Below, one piece after another: positions 32,292 to 43,171 of a stretch of 64,000 nt of DNA. The DNA lies in contig JAXRKN010000030.1 of the NCBI GenBank assembly GCA_038502055.1, positions 372,001-436,000 of the forward strand, in the 5' to 3' direction. The notes beneath the pieces are model-generated. The model saw nothing but the letters and a program-made list of their open reading frames with translations, made no database searches and was not told the DNA's origin. A program made the translations under genes and the position numbers. The stretch comes from Tanytarsus gracilentus (taxonomy: Eukaryota; Arthropoda; Insecta; Diptera; Chironomidae). Position 1 is the first letter of the stretch; each line of letters starts with the position of its first letter.

Positions 32292-33230
32292 TGCGTACAG
32301 CGCTTTTAATCTAAACGCAGAGAAGTTTAATTAGAGAATGAAAATATAACCAAAATTATTTTAGATTTTTTTGCGTTCGCTGAAGTAAACAGAGAGAAAT
32401 ATGAGGGAATAAATTTCAAAAATTTGGCGGGAAAAAAATTATTGAGAAAGCACCGGAATTTAAAAAATTTTACGAATCAAAAATAGAAGTTAGATTGAAA
32501 ACTTTTTCAAAACCCACACGTGGGTGTTGCCGTGTAACCCACTTGTAACTGATCAGTATTAGCTTCCCCAAATTTATATTCTTTTGGAAAACATTTTGGC
32601 TATACTATACTGAGACGCTGTGATCAAAATCGAATGAAAAGCCACCAACTCGACCACAATTCGTTCCAAATTATGATAAAAAATTGCCCATATCCACTTA
32701 AAAAAATTCTACATTAAAAGTCAAAAAACGAAAGTAACAACGGGTAAAAATTTAATTAATTAATAAAATGAATATTGATTTTTTTTTTAAATTTTATTTT
32801 TTTTTTTATTAAACCTCAACAAGCAGGATGCCAAAAACTTTTAAAAGTCACTTTAGCAGACCACCCGATATTTTATCAGGCGATATAATACGTTTTGAAA
32901 TCAGTCAGGATGAAATTCTGCTGCTACCATGGATAGTTGTCATGTACATGTAAGGTGGCACCTTAGTAAGCAGTAGCACCTTATAACCAAAAAACAGGGT
33001 AATGACACTTCTAAGACGGCTTGCCTGGGTGCTGGCGCGTTGGCTCTGTGTTGCGCATGTGGGGATTAAATATACGAATTTTATGCCTTAATCATATTAT
33101 CTTCCACTAGCTAGCTTTCATAAACATGAATAAATATTACGAGTTTGTTGTTAAATGAAAATATTTAAATGAAATGAAATTTAATTTTTTTCTATTCCAA
33201 ATTCTAAATTATTTTATTTAATTTTCCTTC
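32292..33230. other. Intergenic with a repeat-like patch
   Basis: Mostly AT-rich. From about 32820 to 33110 the base composition changes (GCACCTTAGTAAGCAGTAGC, CTGGGTGCTGGCGCGTTGGC), suggesting an old transposon or retroelement end; no TSD or TIR found. A perfect CCCACACGTGGG palindrome (E-box-like) lies at 32514-32525. Confidence 0.4.
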
Positions 33231-33662
33231 CTATTTAGATTTTAACAATTCAGCGCCTTTTGGTATGAATTTATTTTTGATAATTTCTTGCTTCTTATTT
33301 TTCTCCTCTTCCTGCATTCGAATGTATCGCTTCTCAGCATAATCAATCTCATAAATGCCCTGAATAATCTGCTTCGCGTACTTCCTTTGATTTCTCAATC
33401 TACGCTTCATGTTGTGCTAAAATTAAAATTTTGAGAACCTTAAAAAAAATTTGTAATTAATTAAACTCACTCCAATCGGAGCCGGTCGGCCGTCCATGTA
33501 TGAGAAATCGGGAAGATATGTCAGCGGTGATTCTGTATTTGGATTTTTTGTAAGTCCATTTTTCACTCGCCATTTATTTTCAAAAATTTCAAGTTTTGCT
33601 GTTGTTTGAATTAGTCTGACATTCTTGACTGTTTGAATGATTTCATAGGTTAGAGCTGACAT
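33231..33662 (-). CDS. mRpL52: Mitochondrial large ribosomal subunit protein mL52
   Basis: Exons 33662..33471 and 33416..33231 join to 125 residues. The family core is obvious: KWRVKNGLTKNPNTESPLTY, then LPDFSYMDGRPAPIG at the intron, followed by a long basic helix (NMKRRLRNQRKYAKQIIQGI) and a C-terminal FIPKGAELLKSK. It is a component of the mitochondrial 39S subunit. The N-terminus is short and helical, as expected for a cleaved mitochondrial targeting region. Intact. Confidence 0.93.
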
Positions 33663-33900
33663 TGATTAATTAGATAAATTAACTTACGCGCAAAGTCCTT
33701 GCAGAATTGAGTTAATTTCAGCATAATAATAGAAATTTATAAATGCTCGCGACTTTGTTTTCCTTTTTTTTTTGAGTTGAAAATTATTTTCACCAAAATT
33801 GAAGCGAAAAAATTCAAAAAAATACGTTACAAAAAAGTTGCAAGTTTAGCAAAATTGAAAACAAAAAAAAAATTTTCAGAAAAAAAAGTAATTAATTAAA

Positions 33901-34005
33901 ATGGATAAAAAGATTTTCAATGTGTGCAGGGCTTGCATGATGCAAGAAATGTCCATTCCTTTCAAGCCTGTCTTCGTGCAAAATATTCAAAATACTTGGA
34001 GTTGA
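33901..34005 (+). pseudogene. ZAD-domain relic
   Basis: A 34-codon reading starting ATG contains VCRACMMQEMSIPFKPVF, which looks like the first half of a ZAD domain (CxxC followed by a hydrophobic loop), but it meets TGA at once. No second CxxC pair or fingers follow before the receptor gene at 34.2 kb. Probably a leftover of a ZAD gene. An unrelated small ORF is possible. Confidence 0.4.
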
Positions 34006-34229
34006 TTGCTGATGAAAGGACACATGAGTCGTGTTCATTTATTGGCGAATGAAGATCAAATTCTTGTTAATTAATAAATTCTTGAAAATTAAAAAAAAAT
34101 CGCAAGTATTTGAAATTATTTTTTATTAATTAATTCAAACGTAAAATTTCAGTAAATAATTTTTTTATTTAAAAAGAGAAAATATTCCAACATTTAAAAA
34201 TTCCCAAGTTACCTTAAAAAGTCACAAAA

Positions 34230-36366
34230 ATGAAGCTCAAGAGATTGATATTGATTTTCTTCGCATTTCGGCAAATAATTTCCACAAAACTCCCTCAAAA
34301 TGCTTGCAAGATCATTACTGAGGTGCTCGAGAGGGAAATTTGGATGAAAACTATCGCGATTTTAGAGTTAAAGAACAATTTCGAGAATGACGTGGTTGAA
34401 AGTTTGCTGAAATGTTTGCCAATGGAAATTTCCACGTTGCTAATCGACATAAAAAGTTACAACATGAGCGCACAGATAGTAGACAGGCCAGGATTAACGG
34501 TGATTTTAATCGATGAGATTTTAAATTCGGAAATGGTAAATTTTTATTTAATAAAAAAATTATCAGTTAAAATTAATTTAGAATTGTAAAAAAAATTATT
34601 TTCCTATTTAAAGACGATGCTTTTGAGCTTAACACTCGATTATCAGGAACATCTTCTAGATCACAACTCAAAATTTTTGGTTCTATCTTCAAAATCTCCT
34701 GCGTGGAACATGACCAAATGTTACCGTTAAAATTCAAAAAATCCTCATACAAATAAAATTTAAATCTCGGCTTCAACGTATTTTCAATAGACAATTGTAT
34801 ACAAAAAGTATACTTTTATTTAAATTTACGGCTTCAACGGTTTTCATGTCCCACGCAGGCAAAATCTCAGCCATACCTCAAAGCTGTTTTTGATCTCTCT
34901 TCAATTCTCAATTATGCGATTATCATCGAGAATTCTGATGGAGTTTTTGTTGATTTTATTGACAATGAAAACCCAAAAATAATTCAAAATATCGATGTTG
35001 ATGTGATGCCGAAGCTTTATCCTAAAAGCTTAAAAAATCGAACTGTTAACATTTTCGCCTACAAGCAGATTGGAAAAGTCGAAATAAAAGACAACGAAGT
35101 TCACTCAAAGCTTTCGCATTTCTTGAAGGCTGTTGCTAAGATAGATGACTTGAATCTTGTCTATGCGGATCATCCTGCCAAGGAATCAGGAGATGTCGAT
35201 TTGGTGGTTGAGCAATTAAATTTCTTCTACAGTCAAAAATATGAGCTGAATATTAACAGTTTGGTGACATCATTAGGAAGAGCACCAAAATTAATGACTT
35301 ACGAACAAAATGGATATTGTCCTATGGTGCCGAAAAATCCAAAAATTCATCAGCATACGAGCGAAAGAATTTTGTTTTTGAAGGTATGAAAAAATTTCAA
35401 TTTTTCTTTTCTAATTTTTAATTAAATATTTTAAAGCCATTTGACAGCAAAATTTGGATCCTTATAAGTGTTTCAATAATTTCGTGCATGCTTTTGTGGC
35501 TGTTTAACAATCACACAACCTCAATTTGGTACATTCCTTTCTTCTTTTGGTCTTTTTATCATGGACAGTCGGTTAATTTTTACACAAATCGAAAGATTTT
35601 TGTGACTGTGCTTCAGATTTTGGTTTTCATGCTTTTCATTCTCGGAAATGCGTATCAGGGTGTCATCACGTCCTTCATGATTGCTGAGAACGAAATGAAA
35701 AAGTTAACCTCATTCGATGAGATCTTAGATGAAGGAATTACGATTGCGGTTGGTGGCACTTTTAACAGGTTGATGAATGATAATCAGAAATATCGAAAAG
35801 CATTTAATGATGGCCAAATTATGCTCACACAAATTGTTCCGAGTAATTATGATAGCACTTTGGCTGTGATGATGGATTGTGAAACGGCAAGTTTTCTACT
35901 CGAAACGGAAGAATCGACCGATTATTATTTCATTAGCGAACATTTATTTTCTTATTACGAGAGACTTCAAGTGATGTACAACAGTAAGTTCTTGAAGCGA
36001 TGGCAGATGCTGATGGATTGGTCATTTGAGAGCGGATAGCTGCAGGCTTGGGAAAAATTTGAGAGTCATCGAAAGAATATCATTTATCGAGACGAAAGTC
36101 GTGATGATATTTTGAAGCTAAAAAATATTTCGGGGATTTTTATCGCGTTAATTTTTGGCTTTGTGCTTGGACTTTTTGTGCTACTTTGTGAGATTTTCTG
36201 GCATGATTTTGTTGATCCTTTTTTAACACGACGAAATCTCATGAGACAAACTTTAAGTTTAAAAGAAAAGCAAAGAAGAAAATTCAAATTTTTGAAGAGA
36301 AAGCCAAAAGACAAATTGAAGATGCGAAGAATTCAAGTTCGACCAATTAACGAATCGAGCGTTTAA
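34230..36366 (+). pseudogene. Ionotropic receptor (IR), broken by a MITE and a TAG codon
   Basis: Exons 34230..34535, 34614..35383 and 35437..36366 stay in phase if the 170 bases 34698-34867 are ignored. Those bases are a 162-bp element plus one 8-bp target duplication, lying inside the coding exon between SSK-S and QPYLKAVFDL. The parts match an insect IR: a signal peptide, an N-terminal region, ligand-binding lobes, TM1 (ILISVSIISCMLLWLF), a pore loop (TSIWYIPFFFWSFYHGQS), TM2 (IFVTVLQILVFMLFILGNA), then lobe 2 and TM3 (ISGIFIALIFGFVLGLFVLL) in frame after a TAG at 36037-36039. A 170-bp insertion shifts the frame, so the gene is most likely a recent pseudogene. The TAG alone, followed by CTG, could have been readthrough-prone. 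Confidence 0.85.
34698..34859. mobile_element. 162-bp MITE with 8-bp target duplication
   Basis: Terminal inverted repeat CCTGCGTGG-a-ACATGA / TCATGT-c-CCACGCAGG. Flanked on both sides by CAAAATCT (34690-34697 and 34860-34867). The 8-bp duplication indicates a hAT-type element. Inside are two copies of a CGGCTTCAACG-containing motif and a GTATACAAAAAGTATAC palindrome. It interrupts the IR exon. Confidence 0.85.
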
Positions 36367-36540
36367 AAAAGTTAAGTTAAGAATTTTTATACCTCAAATT
36401 TTACTTTTTTTTATTTTTTCAAATGAATTTAAATCTACAAAATTTACATCGGTTCGTCATTTTGTACATTTATTACTGACATGTGCCGTGACGTGACGAG
36501 CTATGCAACGTTTATATAAACTTACAAAGCCACAAATATC

Positions 36541-37301
36541 TCAGAAAATTTTTGCTTTCTTACTTAAATTTTTCCTTTTGACACATGCCATGATGTGACG
36601 AGCTATCCAAGATTTATGTAAACTTGCAAAGCCACAAATATCACAAAAACAGTTTGCTGTCTTTTTTATTTTAGTTTGGGATTTTTGAGGTTCCTCATCA
36701 CTGGACAAAGTTATGACCTCTTCATCGTCAGTCGAGTCTAAAACTATTAGCTTATTCTTGCAGTGATGATTGTTTAAATGTGTTTGCTTTATAAATTTCA
36801 GTTCGCAATTTTCACATTTTAAACTGTTTTTCCTGTGACGTTCGATGTGAAGTAAAAGTGAGTTAAGTGAACCAAAATGTCGCTCGCAAAAGACGCATGT
36901 AAATTTGGAAGGATTTAAATCCTCAGATGCTAAAAATAGAAAAATATAACTAATTAATATTTTCAAATGGGATTTGTAATAATTTTAATAAAATTTTAGA
37001 TGATTTAAAATTTATTCTTTGTAAAAGTTAAAAATTACCTCTTTTTTGAGACCTAAAATCTCCATGCTTTGTTCTTATGTGTTCATCCAAGGAGTTAAAA
37101 TTTTTAAAAGTTTTTTTGCATTGTGGACATGAAACTTGATCTAAAAAAATTTTAAAATTATTTTTTTATAACTAAAACATTATTGTAAAAAATTTATTTA
37201 ACATTTTACTCACGAATTCGATGCGTTTCGACATGTTTTTCAATAAAAAACTTATTTTTAAATTTTTTACCACAATAATCACAATTAAATTTTAGGTTCA
37301 T
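36541..37301 (-). CDS. C2H2 zinc-finger protein (192 residues)
   Basis: Exons 37301..37214, 37140..37039 and 36929..36541 join to 192 residues. Five fingers or finger-like units: CDYCGKKFKNKFFIEKHVETH, CPQCKKTFKNFNSLDEH, CVFCERHFGSLNSLLLHIERH, CENCELKF with a CxxH-type end, and CDICGFASLHKSWIARH ending in Cys. An acidic patch (LDSTDDEEVITLSSDEE) separates the last two, and it looks like a SUMO-interaction-type hydrophobic/acidic block (inference). No ZAD domain. Related in style to the large zinc-finger gene just upstream on the same strand. Confidence 0.82.
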
Positions 37302-37863
37302 TCTTTAAGAAATAAACCAAATCATTGAAAAGATTCTGAAATATAAACAGAGCGAGAGAGAAAGATTAAATGGAGAGAGATGAGAAGATATTTAAATCGA
37401 AGAGAAATCGAAAAAAGAGCGAATTCTTAATCTCATAAATTATTTTGCATAATATCAGTCGCAATAAATTTTTTACAACTTTAATTGTTACTGTAATTAA
37501 TTTTAAAGTTTCATAAAAGAAAATGAAAAAAAAATTATTTTTTATTGCCACTCAACTTAATGAAAAGGGTTAAAAAATATTTTCATAAAAATCTCATAAT
37601 GTTTTATTAGCCTGTTTCAGGTATCATAAACACTTCAAAAGTTATAAATGTTTTTTATGATGTGTTCAATAGCTGAAAATATTGTAAATAATTTTTTCTC
37701 GAAAAACAAATAAATATTTAAAAATATGCAATTTTATGGACGATATACAAATATTTATTTATTTTTCTTTTTTTCACAAGTAAAATTGGATGACTTATTC
37801 GTGAAACATTTTAAAAATTGATTTAAAAAAAGATTCATAAAAATTAATAGAATTTTAATAAAG
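37302..37863. other. Intergenic between zinc-finger genes
   Basis: AT-rich; contains only compositional readings (for example 37366-37551 minus). No exon seen. Confidence 0.4.
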
Positions 37864-39989
37864 TTAAAGGCTGAAAAGAAATAGAATTAATTTCGATTTT
37901 AATAAAAATTAATTTTTCTACTTACTGTCCGGAATCAATTAGATGCTGAAACAGTAAATCTCCATCACTGAAGTAAGTTCTACACACACAGCATCCAAAA
38001 TTGAGTTCACTCGGTGTTGAATTTCGTTCTCTTTCAACTATTATGACATTTTCATTTTTATCAAGTTCGAGCTCAGTTGACGATTGACATTTTTGAAGAT
38101 TTAATGGCTTTAGATTTTTGTTCTCAGCATCAAGAATATCTTCTCCAGGTTCATTATCTGCCCCTTGGGGTTCATCACTTCCGACATCCATCGCTTCTTC
38201 AAACTGACTTTGATTCAAATTGTTTTCTTCTTCATGCGTGTTAATTTCACTACTTGATGCCAAGTCATTTTTATTCGCATCAACATTTTGTTGACAAGAA
38301 AATTCCATATTGCAGGTAAATTTAGGTGCGAGATTTTCTAAATCGCATTTGGGAACATCAAAAACTTCTTTTTCTTCTCGATCGCTATATCCTTTTCCTT
38401 CATGCGCCCTCTTTTGATGTTCTTTCAAAATTTCTTCTTTCCAATAGAAAAAATCGCATTCTTCACATTTAAATTTAAATTGCAATAATCGATGACTATT
38501 TATGTGTCTTTTTAATATTTTTTCATAATTAAATCTCAAATCACACTGATCGCAGCCGTAAGGTCTTTTTAGCGAAAATAAATTTGATATGTTGAGCGGA
38601 TTTCCAATGTATGTTCCGTGTACGTTCCTTATATGTCTGTTGCAATGTGTTTTATTTGAAAAAGGTCTTGAACATATTTTGCATTTATAATGAAGAGAAT
38701 TTTTTCTAATTTTTTGATCAACTATTTTCTTGCTCTTAAATTTGTGAGTTCGTCTTTGATGTTCCGCCAAAATTTCAATCTTCCAATATTTGAACTTGCA
38801 AATTCGACATTCATGAATGAAGTTTTGATGACTCCGAAGGTGATCTTGTAAGGTTTTATTAAGTGTAAATCTCAAGTCACACAAAAAACATGCGTGCTTG
38901 CGTTCTGGTGAAAACATTTTTGCATAATTCGGAGATATGGAAAAAGATGATAAATTTTTTTCATGAACTTCTTTAAGATGACGTTTGAGACTCGTTTCAT
39001 GTTCATAAGTTTTTACGCACAAATAACAATCGAAAGTTTTCTGAACTTCAAAATCATCGCTGTCGTAATCAAATAAAAATTCAGCTGAAAAATAAATTTT
39101 GTAGTTTTTTAAAAATTCTTTTAATTTTTCTTACATATGTAAACTCGATTTTCCTTCAATATACGCTTGGACACTTTAATTGATTGCTGAGATGTTTCAC
39201 TGCCAGAATTTGACACTTCTGTGGTGTCACATCCAACTAACTCTTTGTTAATGTCAATAGTGAAAGTTTCAATTTTATTTTCATCTTGATGTCCTTTAAC
39301 TCTTTGATGCTCATCGAGAAATATTTTTGCATAAAAATCCATTCCACAAACATAACATTTATGATTGTGAAATTTGTGTTGGTTTAAATGCCGATCGAGA
39401 TGAGTTTTCTGGCAATATCTCATATCACATTTTGGACATGGGTAGCGTCTTCGATCTAGTTGAAAATTAATTTAAATTTTTATGTAATTTAATTTTTTAA
39501 ACTCACCACACGAGAACAAATTATGAAATCTGAGCTTATTTCTTTCATGAAATTTTTCACAGCACAAATTGCATTTGAACGTCGCATTTGATTGATCAGC
39601 AATTTTAGTATATTCGTCTACATTGTTGAAATTTTGAGGAGAGACAGATTTTGATATAAAAGTACTTTGGCTGGGTGTAATTGGAATCGGGCTTCCGATA
39701 AACTCAAAATTCGTCATATTTCTACGATTCATGTTGGATTTTTTCTTTCTTAAAGTCACTTTGTGAACTCTTTTCTCGTGATCTCTTAAATATCGTTTTT
39801 GTCTGAAGGATTTGAAGCAAAAGTTACAGCGAAATTTCTCTGAAATATTTTAAAATTGCTGTTTTAAATTCATTCGAAGAATTTTTACAAAAATCATTAT
39901 TTACCGGGTTTGTGTAACATTTGTAAATGGCTTTTTCGAGATTTTTTGGTAATTAACACTTTTTTGCAGATTTTTTCATTATCATCCAT
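37864..39989 (-). CDS. Large C2H2 zinc-finger protein with 7-nt last exon
   Basis: Exons 39989..39905, 39839..39507, 39455..39135, 39084..37926 and 37870..37864 join to 634 residues. It has about twelve C2H2 fingers, mostly in exon 4, several in two-finger modules such as CFLCDLRFTLNKTLQDHLRSH followed by CRICKFKYWKIEILAEH. An acidic Glu/Asp/Asn linker follows, then a last finger CCVCRTYFSDGDLLFQHLIDSG whose second His is coded across the final intron (CA / C), with Leu and stop in the 7-nt exon. If that GTAAGT donor is not used, the reading stops after Q and the finger lacks its fourth ligand. Probable nuclear regulator; no orthologue named. Confidence 0.82.
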
Positions 39990-40986
39990 TTTTATTAATT
40001 TTTTTCTGATTTATGGCACTTTTGCAAACCGAATTTTTAAAAATTGCACTTTTTATTTTTTTTAAAAAAATTTTTATTTAAATTTTTTTAAACTGATATT
40101 TTAAATTTTTTAAATTTTTATTTAATTCAATTCTTACTTTGAACTTAGAATTTTCTTTAAGTATTTTTTACACAATTTTTCCATGCTTCATTTCTTAGCA
40201 TAACGAGGTTCTTTCACAAACTAACTCAGCAACCAACTAATTGTTCTTTCTGATTTACTTTTCACTTTAAAAAAAAGAGAGAGCGAGAGAGTGTAAGAAA
40301 TGAGCGATTTTCTTTTATGATCTTCTTCTCTCTTCTCAGAACGTAAAAAAATCATAAACAGAGAGCGATTGATAAAAAAATGTGACGAATGAAAAAGCAT
40401 AAACAGATTTATGAAAATGATCTGACATAAGATAATAAAAAATTATTATTTATAATTTTTATTAAATAAAATCCTTAAGATATTTTACATTTTTAACTGA
40501 TTACAGTTGAGGTCAAAAATTAATTTAAAATTGATGAAAAGTCTAAAAAATAATTAAAAAGTAAATTTAAAAAATTATTCAAATATTACTCAAATATTGA
40601 AACAAGGAAGCGATGAAAAAAATCGAACCATCCATTTGAATATTTCTCTGTTCCATTGACATTGACATTGTAACGCGTGAATATGTGAAAAAAATTGCTG
40701 ACTTAAAAAATATTTCGATGAGCTAAAATGAGTTAAATGAGTTGAGGTCGCTTGAGACCGTTTTGTAGGTGGCCGGTTGTAGGACGTGCCAGATACTTCG
40801 AAGAAGGACGAAATTTATATCGAGTACAAATCTCTAAAGCTTCCGACTCCGACAATCCGACCCTAAGAACTTGAGAGTTAATTTTCACTCAATTTATTTT
40901 AATAAATTTTGGTGGCAATCCAGATTAGAAAAATGGACATGACTAGAAAAGGTTTCAACCCTCGTGTAGCGAAGGAATTTAATTAA
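39990..40986. other. 1-kb non-coding region
   Basis: Contains a GA-repeat stretch (AGAGAGAGCGAGAGAG near 40276) and, at about 40740-40870, a less AT-rich patch (GGTGGCCGGTTGTAGGACGTG) of unknown nature. It could be a 3' UTR or non-coding exon; no reading frame found. Confidence 0.4.
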
Positions 40987-43171
40987 TTATTTTATGAGAT
41001 ATTTTTCTTCTAAACGAGTTGAAGGCGAAATGAGAATTGTCTTTGTAACAATGTAAAAATTTGTAATCGCTCGAACTGGCCGAACGACAAAATTCTCATA
41101 AGCAGCGCGCAAAATTAATTGCATTGTAAATGGATCAAAATGTTGCTGATTTTGTCTTAAATTTTCAGGTCGTCCAACTCTCGCTTCGGCAACAACTAAA
41201 TTTTCGAGAGGGTCTTCATCGTCATGTCCAACGGAGAAGGTGTCTTGCTTATAAAATGCATAACCACACTGCGACCTGAATTTTAATTCTCGATAATTTT
41301 CAATTTAAAATATTTGAACCACCACCAAAAGTATTGGACAGAAAAAAAATTACCTTTGTAGGGCCGAACAAGGTCTAAAATTTTAAAATGTTTTTAATTA
41401 ATGCTAAAAGCTCTTAGAAAAAAGTTATTAAAATTACCTTCGATAGTCGAAGCACGTCACTTGCACGGTGTTGAAAAACATCGAGCCTAAGATGTTGCTA
41501 ACGTCTGTATTCAGGCTACTCAAACATTTTCTAAACTGCTCGTCGCAAGTGCAGTGGAGACGAGTGATGTGACCTTTTTGAATGAATGAAGGACGTTAGA
41601 ATTTCAAAAATTAAAATTTAAGAAAAATACGTTGAATATAAATTTTTAAAAGTTTTGATTTTTAAGAAAATAAATTTAAATTTTTTAAATTAAAAAAATA
41701 CGTTAGATTTTACAACAAATATTTTTGTAAATTACCTTTATTGCAAATGCTTTTCAGGCACTCGCCAGGTGCTATTTGTGGGTAGCAATTATCGTGAGCT
41801 CTAGAATGCAAATTTTGAAAAGAACAAAATTTTAAAATATTTATTTAACTTCATCAAACCTGCAACATTTATCTTCCTCTAAAAAAATAAAAGATACAAT
41901 TTAATAAATTAAAATCATAATAACGTTAACTCATAATTTTTACCGCTATATCGACCTAAATCTGTGTAGTTCTTAGCGAGTGTACCTAGATAGAAACATG
42001 TGTTGACAATATTAGAACTGGTCAATAAATTTTATGATATGAAGAATTTATAATTTATATTTCAAAAATATTCTAAATCCTCTTCAAAATTCTTCAACTC
42101 ACCCGGTCCACACCAAAGCTTTAAATCCATTGGAAAACAGGAAAAATAAATAAATCGATCAACATTTTATTGCAACATCATCATCACATACCGTTCCTGC
42201 AAAATAATCTCGTTAAGTCATTCGCACTTCATAAAACTTGTTCAACACCATACCTGGATAAATCTTAAATTCACACGCATAGCACGAGTTTGTAAAGAAA
42301 GAGGAAGTAAGTTAGTTATTATACCATATTTGAATGAGACAACTTACGAAGCTCAATCCGCCTGTTTTATTTGACGCGGCGAGGCACGAAGAAGAAATGG
42401 GGGAAAAAGAGCAACAGGTTTATTTGTTTGTCTCGATTTTCACGGTCGTGGTCATGTGCGGCATTTAAAGAGTTTGAGTTAATAATAAAGCATATGTCTA
42501 ACCTTGAATCTCCGAGCTCAGCTGATTTCCTTCGAGGCAAACTTTCTCCAATGTGTGAATTGTTTCGGCTGGAACTTGACGAACCTTTGGCGATAAAAAT
42601 TTCGTGTTAACCTTAGAAATCCTTTTAATAAATTAACAATTTAAGTGGATGTCGTAAATCTTCAAAATAATGTTGAAGACATCATAAAAAATGTGCGAAT
42701 TTTTTTATGCGAAATTTCTTCACAACCCTGTCGGCACACTTTTGTCTTAAAATCTCGTATTATTGTGAAAATTAAAAAAATCGAAATTTTTAAAAATTTA
42801 AATCTAAAGTTCTAAGCGCACATTTTTAATTTTTTTTTCATGAATATTTAAAATAATTCCAAAAAATTTCCAAAACTGTGCCACCAGGGCAAGATTAAAA
42901 ATCATCCAAGTAAATTTTCTCAAAGCGGGTCAAGATGTTTTTTATTTATTTCAACCAATCGGCTAGAAAAATCGTAAAAGATTCTAACCTTGAGTGGATC
43001 CATTGATAGCACAACATGTTGAATTGTTCCACGATCTGTGTGAATCCGACAGTGTGGCTTTCGGACTGTAAGTTCAATCATTCGATTCATTTGAATGTCA
43101 GTGACATAGAGCGATGCTTCCGCAAGCGAGAGAACGGTAAATAAAAGAAAAATCCTTCGTTCTTGACTCAT
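40987..43171 (-). CDS. Secreted group III phospholipase A2, built from micro-exons
   Basis: Twelve exons join to 293 residues: 43171..42989, 42584..42503, 42361..42348 (14 nt), 42263..42254 (10 nt), 42196..42192 (5 nt), 42118..42103 (16 nt), 41985..41944, 41878..41860 (19 nt), 41800..41736, 41573..41438, 41374..41354 (21 nt) and 41275..40987. Every phase fits. The signal peptide is FLLFTVLSLAEA. The Ca2+ loop IYPGTLWCGPG is spelled across four micro-exons. The catalytic His-Asp is in CCRAHDNC, and LHCTCDEQFRKCL plus MFFNTVQVTCF are group III hallmarks. The end of exon 1 is uncertain (GTTAGA at 42988 chosen over GTTGAA downstream). The enzyme would hydrolyse the sn-2 ester of phospholipids outside the cell; roles in insects include lipid signalling and digestion. 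Confidence 0.88.

Noticed and set aside
34573..34794. Minus-strand reading of 73 codons
   Set aside because: It is antisense to an IR exon and runs into the inserted MITE.
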